DNA from: Notamacropus eugenii
Taxonomy: Eukaryota > Chordata > Mammalia > Diprotodontia > Macropodidae
Direction: 5' to 3'
Assembly: GCF_028372415.1 (NCBI RefSeq)
Contig: NC_092872.1
Location: 547,334,205-547,398,204, forward strand
DNA length: 64,000 nucleotides
Each line of letters begins with the position of its first letter. Within the stretch, counting starts at the first letter, position 1. The position numbers and the translations under genes are program-made. The notes below the pieces were generated by a model. The model worked only from the letters and a program-made list of their open reading frames with translations, was not told the origin of the DNA and made no database searches. Of this stretch, positions 47,760 to 59,103 are shown piece after piece.

Positions 47760-50700
47760 CTAATCAAGAAGGCTAAGGTCAATGTGAAAGTAGACATAAG
47801 GAAAATAATCTTGATTATTTAGTTGTAATCCAGGAATATCCACAGAAGCCTAGAAAAGGAAAAAAGACTAATTAAGTACATTCTTGAAAGAGCAGGGTAT
47901 TTTTTTAAGTTTTAACATTGTTCATATTTTCTATGATTCCATATTTGAAAACACTGCTTAACTCTAATTCTAACACTTGACAAGAACTTACCTAGACATT
48001 GAAACTAATTCTTTCTTCCTGCCACCCTTCACATTGATTTCACACACACGTGCGCACACATGCACACACACACATTCAGTTTTATAATAGAAATAAAATA
48101 CAATTATATTACATCTTGTCATACATGATATACATACATCCAGTATACTTGCTGCTGCTACTTCATCCAGGTGTTTGAAGACTGAGTTTAGAACCTCTCT
48201 TAAACGTTTTGTGGCCTTCTTGTGGGGTTGTAAAAGCACTGCCTGAAAATTCACGGGTAGTCCATACCTTTTTCAAATGTATAAAGCATTACTGACTCAG
48301 AGTAAAAGATCAAGACCATCTTAAGATATACAGTAAAACCTCAAATAAGCACAGTGGACATTACTGACATCACTAATTTTCTGCTTGACATTTAAAGTAA
48401 ATTAGTCTCAGCTTACTTGAAGTTGCTGACGTTGAATATAGTCAGTAGGCTATGAGCATCATTCTAAACATCGACGATAACAGAAGAGTGCTGAAGGTAG
48501 AGATGTATTTGATGGTCTTTTTTTAGTCCAACAGCTAGGTGGTGCAGTGGGTGGGGCACCAGCCTTTTTAGTTAGGAGGACAAGAGTTCAGATCTGGTCT
48601 TAAGCCCAACTGCCTCTTCTCCCTTGCCTCTCCCCCACCTCAGCCCCCTCCCCCCCCCAAAAAAAAATCCTGGAACATAAAGGACTTTGTATGACTAGTG
48701 CCTTCTGAAGTTCCTAGCATACTAAGGATGAAAGAAAAAAAGAACCTCAGCTTTGGAATCAAGTTACTCTAAAAAGTAAATACTGGCTAAAAATGGAAGT
48801 TGTTCTTGAACAAAAGATATATCCAAAAAAATGAGCATTTACACTAAGCTATATTTCTACAAATTGACACAAATTAATATTAAGTGCAAATAACCCTGAC
48901 GCCCTCATGTTGTTCCTGCTCATTTCATCTTGTTGGCCATGCTCTCCCTAGTAATAATTAGCTAATTAACATTCTTTGTGCCCTTTTCCCTCCCCCTCCC
49001 CCAAATTGACTATATAGTACCTATTTTTATGTATATCCTCCAGATAAAGAAGATGGTCCTTGAGGGCAAGGACTGGTTTTTTTTTTATCCTATCTCTAGT
49101 ACCTGGGAAATATTAAGTATTTTTTATTTCATTTTATTCTCTGGGAGGGATCTATTGAAAAAGGAAAGTGAAATAATAATTAGCAATGTTTTTTCTAAGA
49201 GAAGGCAACAGTTCCTTAAATCCCTCCTAATTCCTAAATCACAACTATTAAAGGCCTTAAGAAGATAATTATTTGCACTTAATATTAATTTGTGTCAATT
49301 TGTAGGAATTAATAAAATACTGTCAGCATCAGAAGTTGATATAAAATCTGCCACCAGCTGGCATACTTATCGTGGAACATTTCTCAAAATCCTGTTCACC
49401 CTAAAAATGTTGGCAACCTCTGGAAGGTAGAGAGCCACAGGAACATGTCAGCATAGAAGGGGAAAAGTTGAGTATATAGGCACCAACTCCCAACATGTAG
49501 AAACTTGGATTTTGAAAGATATTTTTGTTGGCTTTTCATTCAGAGCAAATGGGATCATGGGGTAGACTTTCCCTCCCATCTCTTTCCTCTACCCTACCCT
49601 CTCCTTTCCTCCTCTCTCCCTTCTCCCACTTCCAATTCTCCTTTCCCTCTCCCTCCTTCGTCCTCTTCTCCCTCCCCAGCCCTCCCCTCTATAGTGATCC
49701 TTGGTTGCAACATAGGCTTCCCTTTCATGTAGTCCTTTAGCTTTTCCTCCTCCTATCACATCCATTTCTTCTGTGGAGATTTCTCCAGGAAGATTCTGTT
49801 TTATCAACTTTAATCTACATCTAGTATTGTCCCGTTTTTCACTTCTGGAGAGAAGTGTTCTCATTCTTCTCCAAAAGCCTACCTGTTACTAGTGTTTTAA
49901 CAGTCTTACAAGCTCTACCCATAGAGGTAGGCTCTATTACCTATTATAGATGATACAGGCCTGTATAATTTGTTCTACCAGTTATCTCTAAAATTCTATA
50001 AAATCTCAGCCACATAACAGTAATGATATTTCTTTAGTTTTCCTTGTGACCCTGAAAAGAAGATAAGGTAGATGTTGTCATCTCCATTTTAGAGGTGAAT
50101 AAAGGGGGTTCTACATTAAAGTGAGCTGCCTGTGATCACGCAGATAGCCTCAGAGCTGGGACTTGAACCCAAGCCCTGTGCTGAGCACTTTACAAATACC
50201 TTATCTGGGTCCTCCTAACAACCTTAGGGGGAAGGTGCTTTACTCTGCAAGCAGAAGTGAAGGGACTTGCCACGGGTCACAAATTTGAACTCTCTTGATT
50301 CTAGACCAACTGCCACCTAACTGCCTTAAGAAAAATGGTATTTCTAGACTGGGTTCCCTTACCTTAGCACAGATTCAACAAATACTCTCAAAGCCTTTAG
50401 GTGAATCCAGGCAATAAACGCTTCACTGAAGTTCACCTTGAGCCAGCGCAGAAGGGGACCCTTGAAAAGAAATCAGGTTATCACCTTTCTCTCTTACCTC
50501 CAGACACATGTTAAAAGAAAATTTTAATTATGACAAAATAGTGATGTTGATAACGAGAAGCTTGCAAAAGGCAAAAAGGTGGTGGAGAAGCCACCTAGAA
50601 ATCCATCTTCCAGCAAGAGAAACCAGCCCCAACTATATTATGGGGGCTGATTGACATCAAATTTCAGACTCCATTAAGTAGAGATGAAGGAAATTAGCAG

Positions 50701-52147
50701 CTCAGCCACCCAGCACATGCAAACTATCCATACCAATGTCTAGGAAAACTAGGGAGCCCAAAGTAAGTTCTGATACAAGGCAGATCTCAAGCTTTTGTCT
50801 GACAACAAATTCCAACTCAGGATCCTTTACAGTCTGTCATTACAAGCTATGTGTCAACAGTGCTAAGGCCAACAGTGTTCCACCAACATTCCAAGACTAC
50901 ATTTCAAACCAGCTTACAGCCCCAGTCCTGCTTGGCAGGGGAAAATGGCCAGATTTCAGTAGAGCTTCCCTTGATGTAGATAATGACAAAACTCATGATA
51001 ATCAGTACAAGCTACAGAATCTTCTCAGGAATCTTGAAAGCACTTCACAAACAATAGCACTTGAATCCTTCCCAGCACATCAAGATATGTTGTTAGGTGG
51101 TTGAGTACCACTCTTCATTTATACAGATGGAGAAACCAAGAGAGCATAGATGAGCTACCCAATATCCAAGTGAGTTAGTGACAGAACCCATCATAAAGCC
51201 AAGGACTTATGTCTCCCAATCAGTTCCATCCACCTAGAAACCTAGGATAACCTAGCCCACCTGACCAAGAAGCACATTCATTTAGGTTATTAGGAGAAGA
51301 GGTGGAAGTGAACAAAAAGTCCTATAGGTCAGGGAAAGGCATGATTAGCAAGGGAAGGGTCCCCTTTTTCATCCCTTTTATTAATTTGAAGTCTAGGGAA
51401 AGCCACACTAGGTGATGAAAATAGTGGGGAGAGATTCATTATCAAAAGTTAAAGACCTCTCAGCCTGAAGAGGGAATAGAAAAGCTCCTCAAGCAGAATT
51501 GCTTACCTCACCCTCGCCCTCACTCTCTTTTTCTTTCTCCGTCTGCCCCGTAGTGGGCCTACCAGGGTTCCCTATCGGGGTTACCTTAACCATGTGATCC
51601 GGGAAGGTAGATGATCTCTTTTTAAGAGCAACACGTGAAGTTTGCTATAAGCATAGAAATGATTTATTAATCTTTCAGCAAACATGCATCAGAATACAAA
51701 TTAACATTAAATCAATGAAAAGCATCTACAAACAAGCAAGTGAATGATGAAATTTCACATTAATCCTAGAGATTAAGTGTACAAATTAGATCTGTCATCT
51801 AACCTGGGGACACTGAAAATAGCCTGTGCCTGGCTTGGCACATTTGCTTGCTCACAAATCCAGGACCAAAGCCAATCACTGAAAGAGGGATTAAGATCAC
51901 ATATCATGCTTGGAATATATACAGCCTCTGCCTATATTGTGTCTTCCCTCATAGAGCAACATAAAATTTTAGTGGAATAGTCCAGGCCCTTCCTGAATCT
52001 TGAAGGAAGTCAGGGAAATAGGGGTGACAAGCTGAACTTTCCAGTCATGAGACATCCAATGCAAAGGCATGGAGATGGGAGATGGAGAGTCCTGTCTGAG
52101 AAATTGAAAGTAGACCAGCAAAACCATACTGAAGAATGTGTGTGTGT

Positions 52148-52179
<32 letters not shown>

Positions 52180-55100
52180 TGGGGGAGGGATGTTAAGTAA
52201 AAAAAGACTGGAAGATGATGAAGAGACAGTTGCTGGTAGTGAACTCTAACTCAGGAAAGACGAGGACTGAATTTGTATATCTGAGATTTCATCTTGTCTC
52301 TGTAAACAGAAATGAAGGATCACAATGAGAACAGAAATAGAGATTTTTTCTCCTTGGTCAAGAGTAAAAGAAGAATGAACTTACTAGTTCTTAATGTATA
52401 ATATAATAGATTTAAGATGAGATTAAGACAAAAAAATAGATTCTGACCTATAAACCCAACATTAACATACCTCAAACCCACCCCACCCCACCCCTACCTA
52501 CCTCCATCCAAAGGCTAGTAGGCAGTATGCTACTTTCCCCATATAATATGATGAGAAGGTTGAAAGCTATTAAATGTTTAAAAGTTGGATGCCTGTTACA
52601 GAGCTCCATTTCCCTTCTTAAAGAAACCTTGGCCACACTCCTCAGGGCAAGGAAAGGGGGAGGATGGGGATTTACAGAATGTAAAATTCTAGACCAGCAA
52701 TCTGATAACCCAGATGGCAGGTGTGATGCTCTTGTATAACACACTGATAAAATGGGGTGGTCTCAGGTTGGCTTGTGATGATACAGAGGGTAGTGCCAAG
52801 GGCCCCACTTAACCCCTCAGCACAGGCTTCTCAAAAGTGTCTCTGGGAATAAAAATAACTCCTAGATAGTCCAGGTCCATGACATTCACAGGTATTTTCA
52901 TTAGGAAACTGGTTAGCTGGTTTCCAAGTCAGGAAGAGAGAGTGCACTGGTTCCTTAACTTGGTGGGGGGAGGGGGGAGGGGAAGGGGAAGGTGGTGCTT
53001 CAATTTTTAGTCTATTAAAAAATGTGGACAGGAATGCTAAGGGAATCTAAAGGAGAGGTGGTTCTGGGTAACAAGATTTTCTAGTTAGCTCTAAGTTAAC
53101 AGACTCATAGACTTTAGCAGTGAAAGGCAACTCAGAAATCATCTACTCACACTCTTTTCTCTTTCCCAATTTAAAAAAAACAAACTGTGTTTTAGCTCTT
53201 ACTTAGTATTATTTGGCAAAGTTCCACTGAGACTTGCCTCAATAAAGTCAAGTCCATTGACCAGAATTGACTTGTTCTTTAATGACTGAGGATCCTAAAG
53301 AAGCTGAGGGCCACTGTACAGAACAGAACGTCAGCTGTCATTGTTCAAAACAACATGAAAGCTGTGGGTGACTGAACACTAGAGCTGGGTCAGAAGTTGG
53401 AAGTTTTTATGTACATCTTTTCTTTCTTGTCTTATAACAGTAGGGGCAGTCACAAAATTCCAGTTAATGAAGGTTCCAGGTAATTTGTTTATGGTAGTGA
53501 TAGTTTACTGTTTTTTGCTTTGTCCTGATACACATGCAAAAGGGTTATCAAAGCATGAATTGCAGTATATTCAGGATTCTTTGAGTTATCTAACTTTGAC
53601 ATCAAACTTGGCCAAAACACAGGATAATGTACTAACAAATACTCTTCCATACAAATCATGCTTCTAAAAACCTCAACAATCTTTAGAATAAACACATTTT
53701 CCTAACTTTAAAAGTACGTCATCTTTACATTTTTATTAATTTGCATAAAATTTGTATTAAGCCTTTCCCCAGGGAAGCTGAAGGACTTTTTGAACTTGCT
53801 CTCCATTCTCATGACAAGTCCTGAAATCAGTAGAGATTCACAGGATCTCAGAACCAGAGCACTTGGTGATAAGCATGGTAATAAAAGATTTCAATGGACT
53901 CTCTGAGGAAAAGGAGAAATAGAAGGCATAGGCCTTCTGGTTTCTGAAAACCTGACTAAGATTTGAGTATATGTATTATTAAGCCCACTTTACAGGAGCA
54001 AATTAAGGTATGAAAAGAAAAGCTTATTTGCCCAAAGGCCACGCAGATCGTGTTTAAAAATGGAAAGAGTCTGTTAACTATCATTATATGCTAAACTAAG
54101 CTTCCTTCACATAGTATAAAGTTCACATGCTATTGTTGGAGGACACTCTTTTAGGCAGATGGCTTACTAAAAACATGGGTAGGTGAAGACGAGGTGGTTA
54201 CTTGGTACATATGGACACCAGGCACCACTCCCTTGAAACTGTGGTCAAGAGTGGTCTGACTAGTTTCAGCACATCTACATTATTGCCATCAACAGTGGGA
54301 CTGTGTTGGTCCCTCTGACCACTGAACCTCTAAATTCAATTGGCTTCAGTGTGAGGGTACCCTAACACCCCTTTTCAAGGGCAAACTGTTCATTATCAAT
54401 CCCTGTGCCTGCTTTCCTAGAGCACTTGGCACAAAGCTCCTATGAAGTCAGATGGTCCTGCCTGATGGAAGTACATGAGAATTATGAGAAGACAGTCTTC
54501 CCCAAGAACTATCTCAGAGAGTTGGGGACCAAATCAGGGAAACTTCCAAGCTTCAAAGGACCTCTTCTAGCTAAGACATCTGCCCTGGTACAAGAAATAA
54601 TAGGAGAGTGTGGCAGCAAAGTTTGGAAATTCAGTAGGAAAATTCAGGCTCAAGTACTTACATACTGTTGCTTCTTTTCAGAGAGCAATTTAGACATCTC
54701 TTCCCTTTCAGTTTTAATTTCTTTTTCATCATACAAAAATTCACGGACAATGAACCTTAAAGTAAGAGAAGGGAGGGAAGGATAGAATTTGAAACTCAAA
54801 ACTTAAAAAAAAAATGTTTAAAAATTGTTTTAACATAAACTGGGGATGAAATAGAATATTTTTTAAAAGAAACAATATGTTAGCTAATTATTAAATGTGT
54901 AGGAAAGTCCTAGCAAACTAGCAGTCAGGAGAAAAGGCTTCAAATACTGACTTTTACCATGAAATAAATCACAAGTCTATAGTTAAGATAGAGGCACTGC
55001 AGAAAAACACATTTTCAAGCTTTCAGCTTCAAATTCAAAAGTGAAAAAATATAAATTAATGAAAGTAAATAGACAGATAAATAACTGGGTGAGTAGATAA

Positions 55101-55822
55101 GTAAATAAATAAAGCGATAGCCCCTAATCCTTACTTGTTTTCTCTGGCTTTGGCTTTGAAATCATCGATCACCCTCCGAAAGATCGTGACTGTAAAGAGT
55201 CCTCCCTCGTTGTCCTCAGCAATCAGTCTGTGGAAGAGAAGACCCCACTCGTGACTATACTCGAACTAAAAGGCACTGTTCTTCAGGATTTGACTTCCTA
55301 CTGTTCTTTTATTTTTTTCTTTTTTGCATCTTAAGAAGCCTACAGGTCAAGGATCCATACATTTGGAAGGTTTCAGAGCTGGGAATACAGGGAATTTCCA
55401 AATTTCGACCCTGTACTCTTCATTCTGCCAGCTCCTAGATTCTCCCAACTAGATTGTAGCAGCTAAGAGATTTGGGGTATCATTAATGACAGCCAAGGAT
55501 ACTCTATATGTGGTCTAAAGGTTGGTCCTTTTGATGGTTGATCCTTTTGAAAGCCAAAATGTGTTGAAGTAGTAGTTAAGAGAACTGAATTTGAATCCTG
55601 GCTTTGCAATTAAGTGGATGAAGGCCCAAATGGTATATCTGCATTTGACAGGAAGTTGGGTGGAAAACTTAAGATTCTGGATGACAAAATTAGGATTCAG
55701 CAAGATCTTAACAAACTAGAAGAACAATATTTCTACATTACTTCAATAACCTAAAAGATAAGTTATTTCATCAGTGAAGATATATTTTTCCCATTTTCCA
55801 AAAAAAATATTTTCCCACTTGA

Positions 55823-55853
<31 letters not shown>

Positions 55854-56796
55854 TCATCCTTCATTGCCGAAGAAGACCATGCCATCAGAGAAATAATGAC
55901 ATGACTTGCACTTGACTTTGTTTTGAGTGAGGGAGGGCTGTGCAGGTCACCAGCCTCACTTCTCCTCCAGAGCCATCTGAATCCAGTGACCAGATACTCA
56001 TCAGGGTGACTGGAGATGACCCAGGATGAGGCAGTTGGGGTTAAGTGACTTGCCCAAGGTCACACACAGCTAGTGAGTGTCAAGTGTCTGAGGTGAGATT
56101 TGAACTCAGGTCCTCCTGACTCCTGCACTGGTGCTCTATCCACTGCACCACCTTGCTGCCCCTTCCCATTTGATAAGCCCATTGGGGACAACCAGATGCC
56201 AAGCACAATGAACTTAGCTAGTTTAAAACATAGTCTATGAACCATAGAGACCATCACCAGCCCTGCACCTAAAGTGCTTTAATCTTGGTAAACTCTGCCA
56301 GAGCCTTTGAGAACCCCAAGATCACCTGCATACCAAGATGAGTTTTGTGAATTGACACCTTCACAGTTCTGGAGTCAGAACATCTGAGTTTGAAATCTAT
56401 GTGACCACAGTTGAGTCCAATGGGCCATAGTCTTCATCTTTAAAATGAGGGTTTGGTTTGATGATGATGATGATGATACATCTATAGAATGCATTAAGGT
56501 TTGCAAAAACACTTTACATATATTATCTCATCTTATCTTCACAATAATACTGAGATCGGTGCTTTTGTTATCCCCATTTTACAGAAGACAAAACAGAGTG
56601 GCAGAGGCTTAATCCCAAGGCCACACAACTACTAAATATCTTAAGGCAGGTTTTAAACTCATCTTCTCGCTCTAAATATAGGATTCTGTGGCTTTCATCT
56701 GGAAGCTAGCAGCAAGTCCTTAGTTTACAATAAGCAAACAGAAAGTAAATCACTTAACTATGTTTGCTTTCACTCTTACACTCTCTCTCTCTCTAA

Positions 56797-56842
<46 letters not shown>

Positions 56843-59103
56843 CTGTCTGTCTGTCACATGTATATGTGTCTGTGTGTATATTTTGTATGTATGTATCTAT
56901 ATGTTACTCATCTTCCAAGGCCCATTTTCAAACATCACCTTAACATGTGATGCTTACAATATATTCTAAGACTGGGGCTATGTGTGAAGCCCCTAGGGAA
57001 TTCCTTCCTCTTTTGGTCCCAGTGGAGTTAGGAAAACTGTTGTTCTGCCTTGTATCACAGGTAAATTTGTCTTTCCCTACCTACAAGACAGATTGTGAGC
57101 TCCCCAAGGAACAGGGTCATCCATGTCTTTTTTTAAATCAGACTATCTTCCCATAGATGTTTGATCATGATATAGCTATGCCAGGAAAGCATAAGTTAAA
57201 AGAGTTTCAAATAACAATAGCCCAGCAATGGACTACATGCCTGTCACCTATGGTCCAATTCATCAAAGGGCAAAGAGGTTCATCAAGTGAATTATATTCC
57301 CCCTCATCAGAGAAACTCATAAAAGTATATTCTATATTCTATGGTCCAGAGGGACTGTGACCAGCACTGGCAGAAAGAATTGCCCACACCAAAGAAATTA
57401 CAGATCCTAGAAATACAGAAGAAATATTTTGTACATATGCATTATATATAGAATCCATTTTTAAATATTATGCATCTCACTATGCATAAGATGGAGCCTG
57501 TGGCTCCATAGTGAGTCCCTAGAGTGACTCAGCCTCCTAATGAAAAACACTTCCTCCTCTCTGGTCTAGTCCAAGCTCCTTCACATTTTACAGAGGAGGG
57601 AGGCCCAGAGAAAAGGGATAATTTATCCTAGGTTGCACAGGAGAAACATTGTTCTGTTTACGGCAAAGGTGGGCCTAGGACCAAAGTTCAATGCCCCCCT
57701 CAGTCCCACACCTTGCCTCTTCAATTCACTACATATTCTGAAACACACAGTCTCTCTTTGAAGAAGATGTCATTTCTAAGAAGGGCAAAATCCACGGAAA
57801 CAAATGCCCTGACAGGCCAGGGACCTGGTGTAAGAGTTTGACTTACTTGGTTGACCGAGGCACCACCATGTCTGAGAGAGACTCATATCTTTTTTGCCAC
57901 TGTGAATAGTTTGGCCTTCAAGCAACAGAGAACACAACTTCAGTTAGCAACAGCAAAGACAAAAATAAAGTACAACTCCAAAGTGTTGTCATTAAAGTTC
58001 ACAAGAGCACTTTCCTCACAAGCATCCTGTGAAGTAAGTTTGTTATTATCTCCATTTGAAATATGAAGACCTAAAAGTCTTGAGAGGACAGCTGACTTTC
58101 CCAAGGCCTTATAAGTACTATAACTTTCTCTGGAAGAGTCCATCAGGTCCCAAGGCAGCTGGGATGGGAGGTTCCTGCCTGACACAGATCATCACTGCCA
58201 GCAGCTTCCTACTGTGGGGATTTAAATTGTCCAACCTACAATAAAAGAGACTGAGGCAGAACTCTGAGCCAATGGCACTTTAATAAAGGGTCCATGATCC
58301 CCTCTAATGAAGTTAACCTCATATCTTCCTCACAATCTAAGATGCCCCCTTCTTCCAGGGTCTTATTTTTATAAGATTTGACACCATATTTGATACCTGA
58401 ACATTCTAAAGAGGCTATACAAAGTACAGAATCCCATTGGTTGATAGATTTCATTTCATAGGCCAAAAAAATGATACATCAGCTAGAAATGGCATGTCAG
58501 CAGAGGGGAGGAGCCTTGGGTGGGGTGACATGGAGCATTCTTCTCTGACTAAGTGGTCATAAGATAGATGGTCACCTCCTCATGTTGGACAACAGAAAAT
58601 GGTCTGGAGGTACAAAAACAAGTTGGGGGACTTTCTACGTCATTTCATCACCTCCACCACACTGGGTGTGGAGTGCCTCTAGTTGACTGCCTATGATTAA
58701 GCAAATGAACTTACAATCTGCATCTCAAAACTCTAGGATCTAATATACAGAACTTATAATCACCACCCTTAGGTAATCATATCAAATTGATTAATACTGA
58801 TTGGAATAGAATAGGGATCCAAATGCATTATTTCTCACATTATCTGCCCTTCTCAGATGGCTCTTCTGGTTCAGCTTTACATCCCTGAAACCTGGTAGTG
58901 GCCAAAGAGTTTTCCCTTGACTCTCTCAGCCCCTGGCCAAAAAGAAATCCCCCAAAGAGGAACTGAGATCACTCAACATTGGGGCCACTTAACAATGCTC
59001 TTACTTTGGAACTATCACCAGGAGAGTGATGAGATACTCTGAATCCAGAACAAAATCCTCTTTGTTCACAATATCAGCTAATGTCCGAGTGAAGAGATTT
59101 CCC
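47533..59103 (-). CDS. ATP6V1C2: ATP6V1C2, V-type proton ATPase subunit C2, 3' part of the gene (eight exons)
   Basis: Subunit C is the collar/peripheral-stalk subunit that bridges the V1 and V0 sectors of the V-ATPase and whose release uncouples the pump; C2 is the isoform known from lung, kidney and other epithelia. Exons in transcript order: 59103-59005, 57915-57847, 55227-55135, 54755-54662, 51644-51507, 50460-50363, 48267-48138, 47849-47760, then 3' UTR. All have GT donors and AG acceptors and consistent phases. Together they encode about human residues 158-427, from [12 protein letters not shown] to the C-terminal FHIDLSLLD. The 46-codon exon at 51507-51644 identifies C2 rather than C1. 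The 5' exons were not found up to 64,000. No stop or frameshift is seen. Confidence 0.95.
47760..47849 (-). CDS. ATP6V1C2: ATP6V1C2 last coding exon
   Basis: Acceptor CCTTTTCTAG. Encodes [16 protein letters not shown] then [13 protein letters not shown] and TAG, the normal C-terminus of the C2 isoform. Confidence 0.96.
   Translation of the reverse strand, partial: ASVDIPGLQLNNQDYFPYVYFHIDLSLLD
48041..48074. repeat. (CA)n microsatellite
   Basis: About 34 bp of CA with a central CGTGCG interruption, lying in the last intron of ATP6V1C2 between its two final exons. Confidence 0.9.
48138..48267 (-). CDS. ATP6V1C2: ATP6V1C2 exon ([17 protein letters not shown]...)
   Basis: 130 nt, acceptor GAAAAAG, donor GTATGT. 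Completes the split Arg and encodes [35 protein letters not shown] and VAAASILD. The acceptor lacks a strong pyrimidine tract, but the exon content is unambiguous. Confidence 0.95.
48525..48620 (+). mobile_element. CORE-SINE head, sense
   Basis: CAACAGCTAGGTGGTGCAGT and AGAGTTCAGATCTGGTCTTA; truncated before the core. Confidence 0.8.
50020..50335 (-). mobile_element. MIR-type SINE(s), antisense
   Basis: ATCTCCATTTTAGAGGTGAA, GGGACTTGAACCCAAGCCCT and a second core (GAAGTGAAGGGACTTGCCAC) show two overlapping antisense copies next to the conserved exon at 50,363. Confidence 0.7.
50363..50460 (-). CDS. ATP6V1C2: ATP6V1C2 exon ([18 protein letters not shown]...)
   Basis: 98 nt, acceptor TTTTCAAG, donor GTAAGG. 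Encodes [18 protein letters not shown] then [14 protein letters not shown], the most conserved stretch of the subunit C family, and two bases of Arg. Confidence 0.95.
50736..51104 (+). other. Unrecognised 122-codon open frame in an ATP6V1C2 intron
   Basis: Frame starting [20 protein letters not shown] and ending [12 protein letters not shown], antisense to ATP6V1C2, in sequence I cannot assign to a repeat. A second protein-like stretch in another frame lies just upstream ([20 protein letters not shown] at about 50,555). I recognise no family. It may be a decayed retrocopy or chance. Confidence 0.2.
51105..51245 (-). mobile_element. MIR-type SINE fragment, antisense
   Basis: TATACAGATGGAGAAACCAA and AAGTGAGTTAGTGACAGAAC. 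Confidence 0.6.
51507..51644 (-). CDS. ATP6V1C2: ATP6V1C2 46-codon cassette exon of the long isoform
   Basis: 138 nt in phase 0 at both ends, acceptor GCTTATAG, donor GTAAGC. Encodes [17 protein letters not shown], then [16 protein letters not shown] and the charged end [13 protein letters not shown]. This matches the human exon whose skipping, as I recall, gives the 381-residue instead of the 427-residue form. C1 has no counterpart. Confidence 0.92.
51650..54660. other. ATP6V1C2 intron upstream of the cassette exon
   Basis: 3.0 kb with the TG repeat at 52,137, a G-rich run at 52,963-52,994 and scattered SINE-like fragments. No other exon recognised on either strand. Confidence 0.5.
52137..52180. 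repeat. (TG)n microsatellite
   Basis: About 44 bp of TG with one TA interruption. Confidence 0.95.
54662..54755 (-). CDS. ATP6V1C2: ATP6V1C2 exon ([14 protein letters not shown]...)
   Basis: 94 nt, acceptor CTTTAAG, donor GTAAGT. Encodes [20 protein letters not shown] then [11 protein letters not shown] and ends in phase 0, so the next exon may be included or skipped. Confidence 0.94.
55135..55227 (-). CDS. ATP6V1C2: ATP6V1C2 exon ([16 protein letters not shown]...)
   Basis: 93 nt, acceptor TTCCACAG, donor GTAAGG. Encodes [18 protein letters not shown] then [12 protein letters not shown] between two split Lys codons. Confidence 0.94.
55824..55853. repeat. (TG)n microsatellite
   Basis: About 30 bp of TG directly abutting the short interspersed element at 55,856, as expected for a repeat grown from an element end. 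Confidence 0.93.
55856..56000 (-). mobile_element. Marsupial short interspersed element, antisense
   Basis: GAGTGAGGGAGGGCTGTGCA matches the copy at 240; reverse complement of the copies at 9.8 and 10.5 kb. Immediately followed by a CORE-SINE in the same orientation. Confidence 0.75.
56000..56162 (-). mobile_element. CORE-SINE (WSINE1/MAR1-like), antisense
   Basis: GGGGTTAAGTGACTTGCCCA, GATTTGAACTCAGGTCCTCC and GCTCTATCCACTGCACCACC, the antisense head of the marsupial CORE-SINE, well conserved and so relatively young. Confidence 0.93.
56490..56700 (-). mobile_element. MIR-type SINE, antisense
   Basis: AATGCATTAAGGTTTGCAAA, TTATCCCCATTTTACAGAAG and AAGGCCACACAACTACTAAA. Confidence 0.8.
56797..56841. 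repeat. (TA)n(TG)n(CG)n alternating purine-pyrimidine tract
   Basis: TATATATA runs into TG repeats and then GCGCGCG, followed by TCTG units. About 45 bp of strictly alternating purine-pyrimidine. Confidence 0.9.
57570..57740 (-). mobile_element. MIR-type SINE, antisense
   Basis: TTTTACAGAGGAGGGAGGCC and TTATCCTAGGTTGCACAGGA; ends about 100 bp below the exon at 57,847. Confidence 0.65.
57847..57915 (-). CDS. ATP6V1C2: ATP6V1C2 exon ([22 protein letters not shown])
   Basis: 69 nt, acceptor TTGAAG, donor GTAAGT. Encodes [13 protein letters not shown] and SDMVVPRST between two split Lys codons. Nearly identical to mammalian C2. Confidence 0.94.
57916..59004. other. ATP6V1C2 intron
   Basis: No exon between the two flanking coding exons. 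The stretch 58,235-58,860 has repeat-like character but was not assigned. Confidence 0.45.
59005..59103 (-). CDS. ATP6V1C2: ATP6V1C2 exon ([19 protein letters not shown]...)
   Basis: Acceptor TTTCAG, donor GTAAGA. The first base completes a split codon from an exon outside the window (Met in human). It then encodes 32 residues, [17 protein letters not shown] to [10 protein letters not shown], and the first two bases of a Lys codon. Confidence 0.94.

Noticed and set aside
58235-58860. Possible LTR or other medium-length repeat
   Set aside because: Repeat-like wording but no boundaries, target duplication or consistent strand signals.
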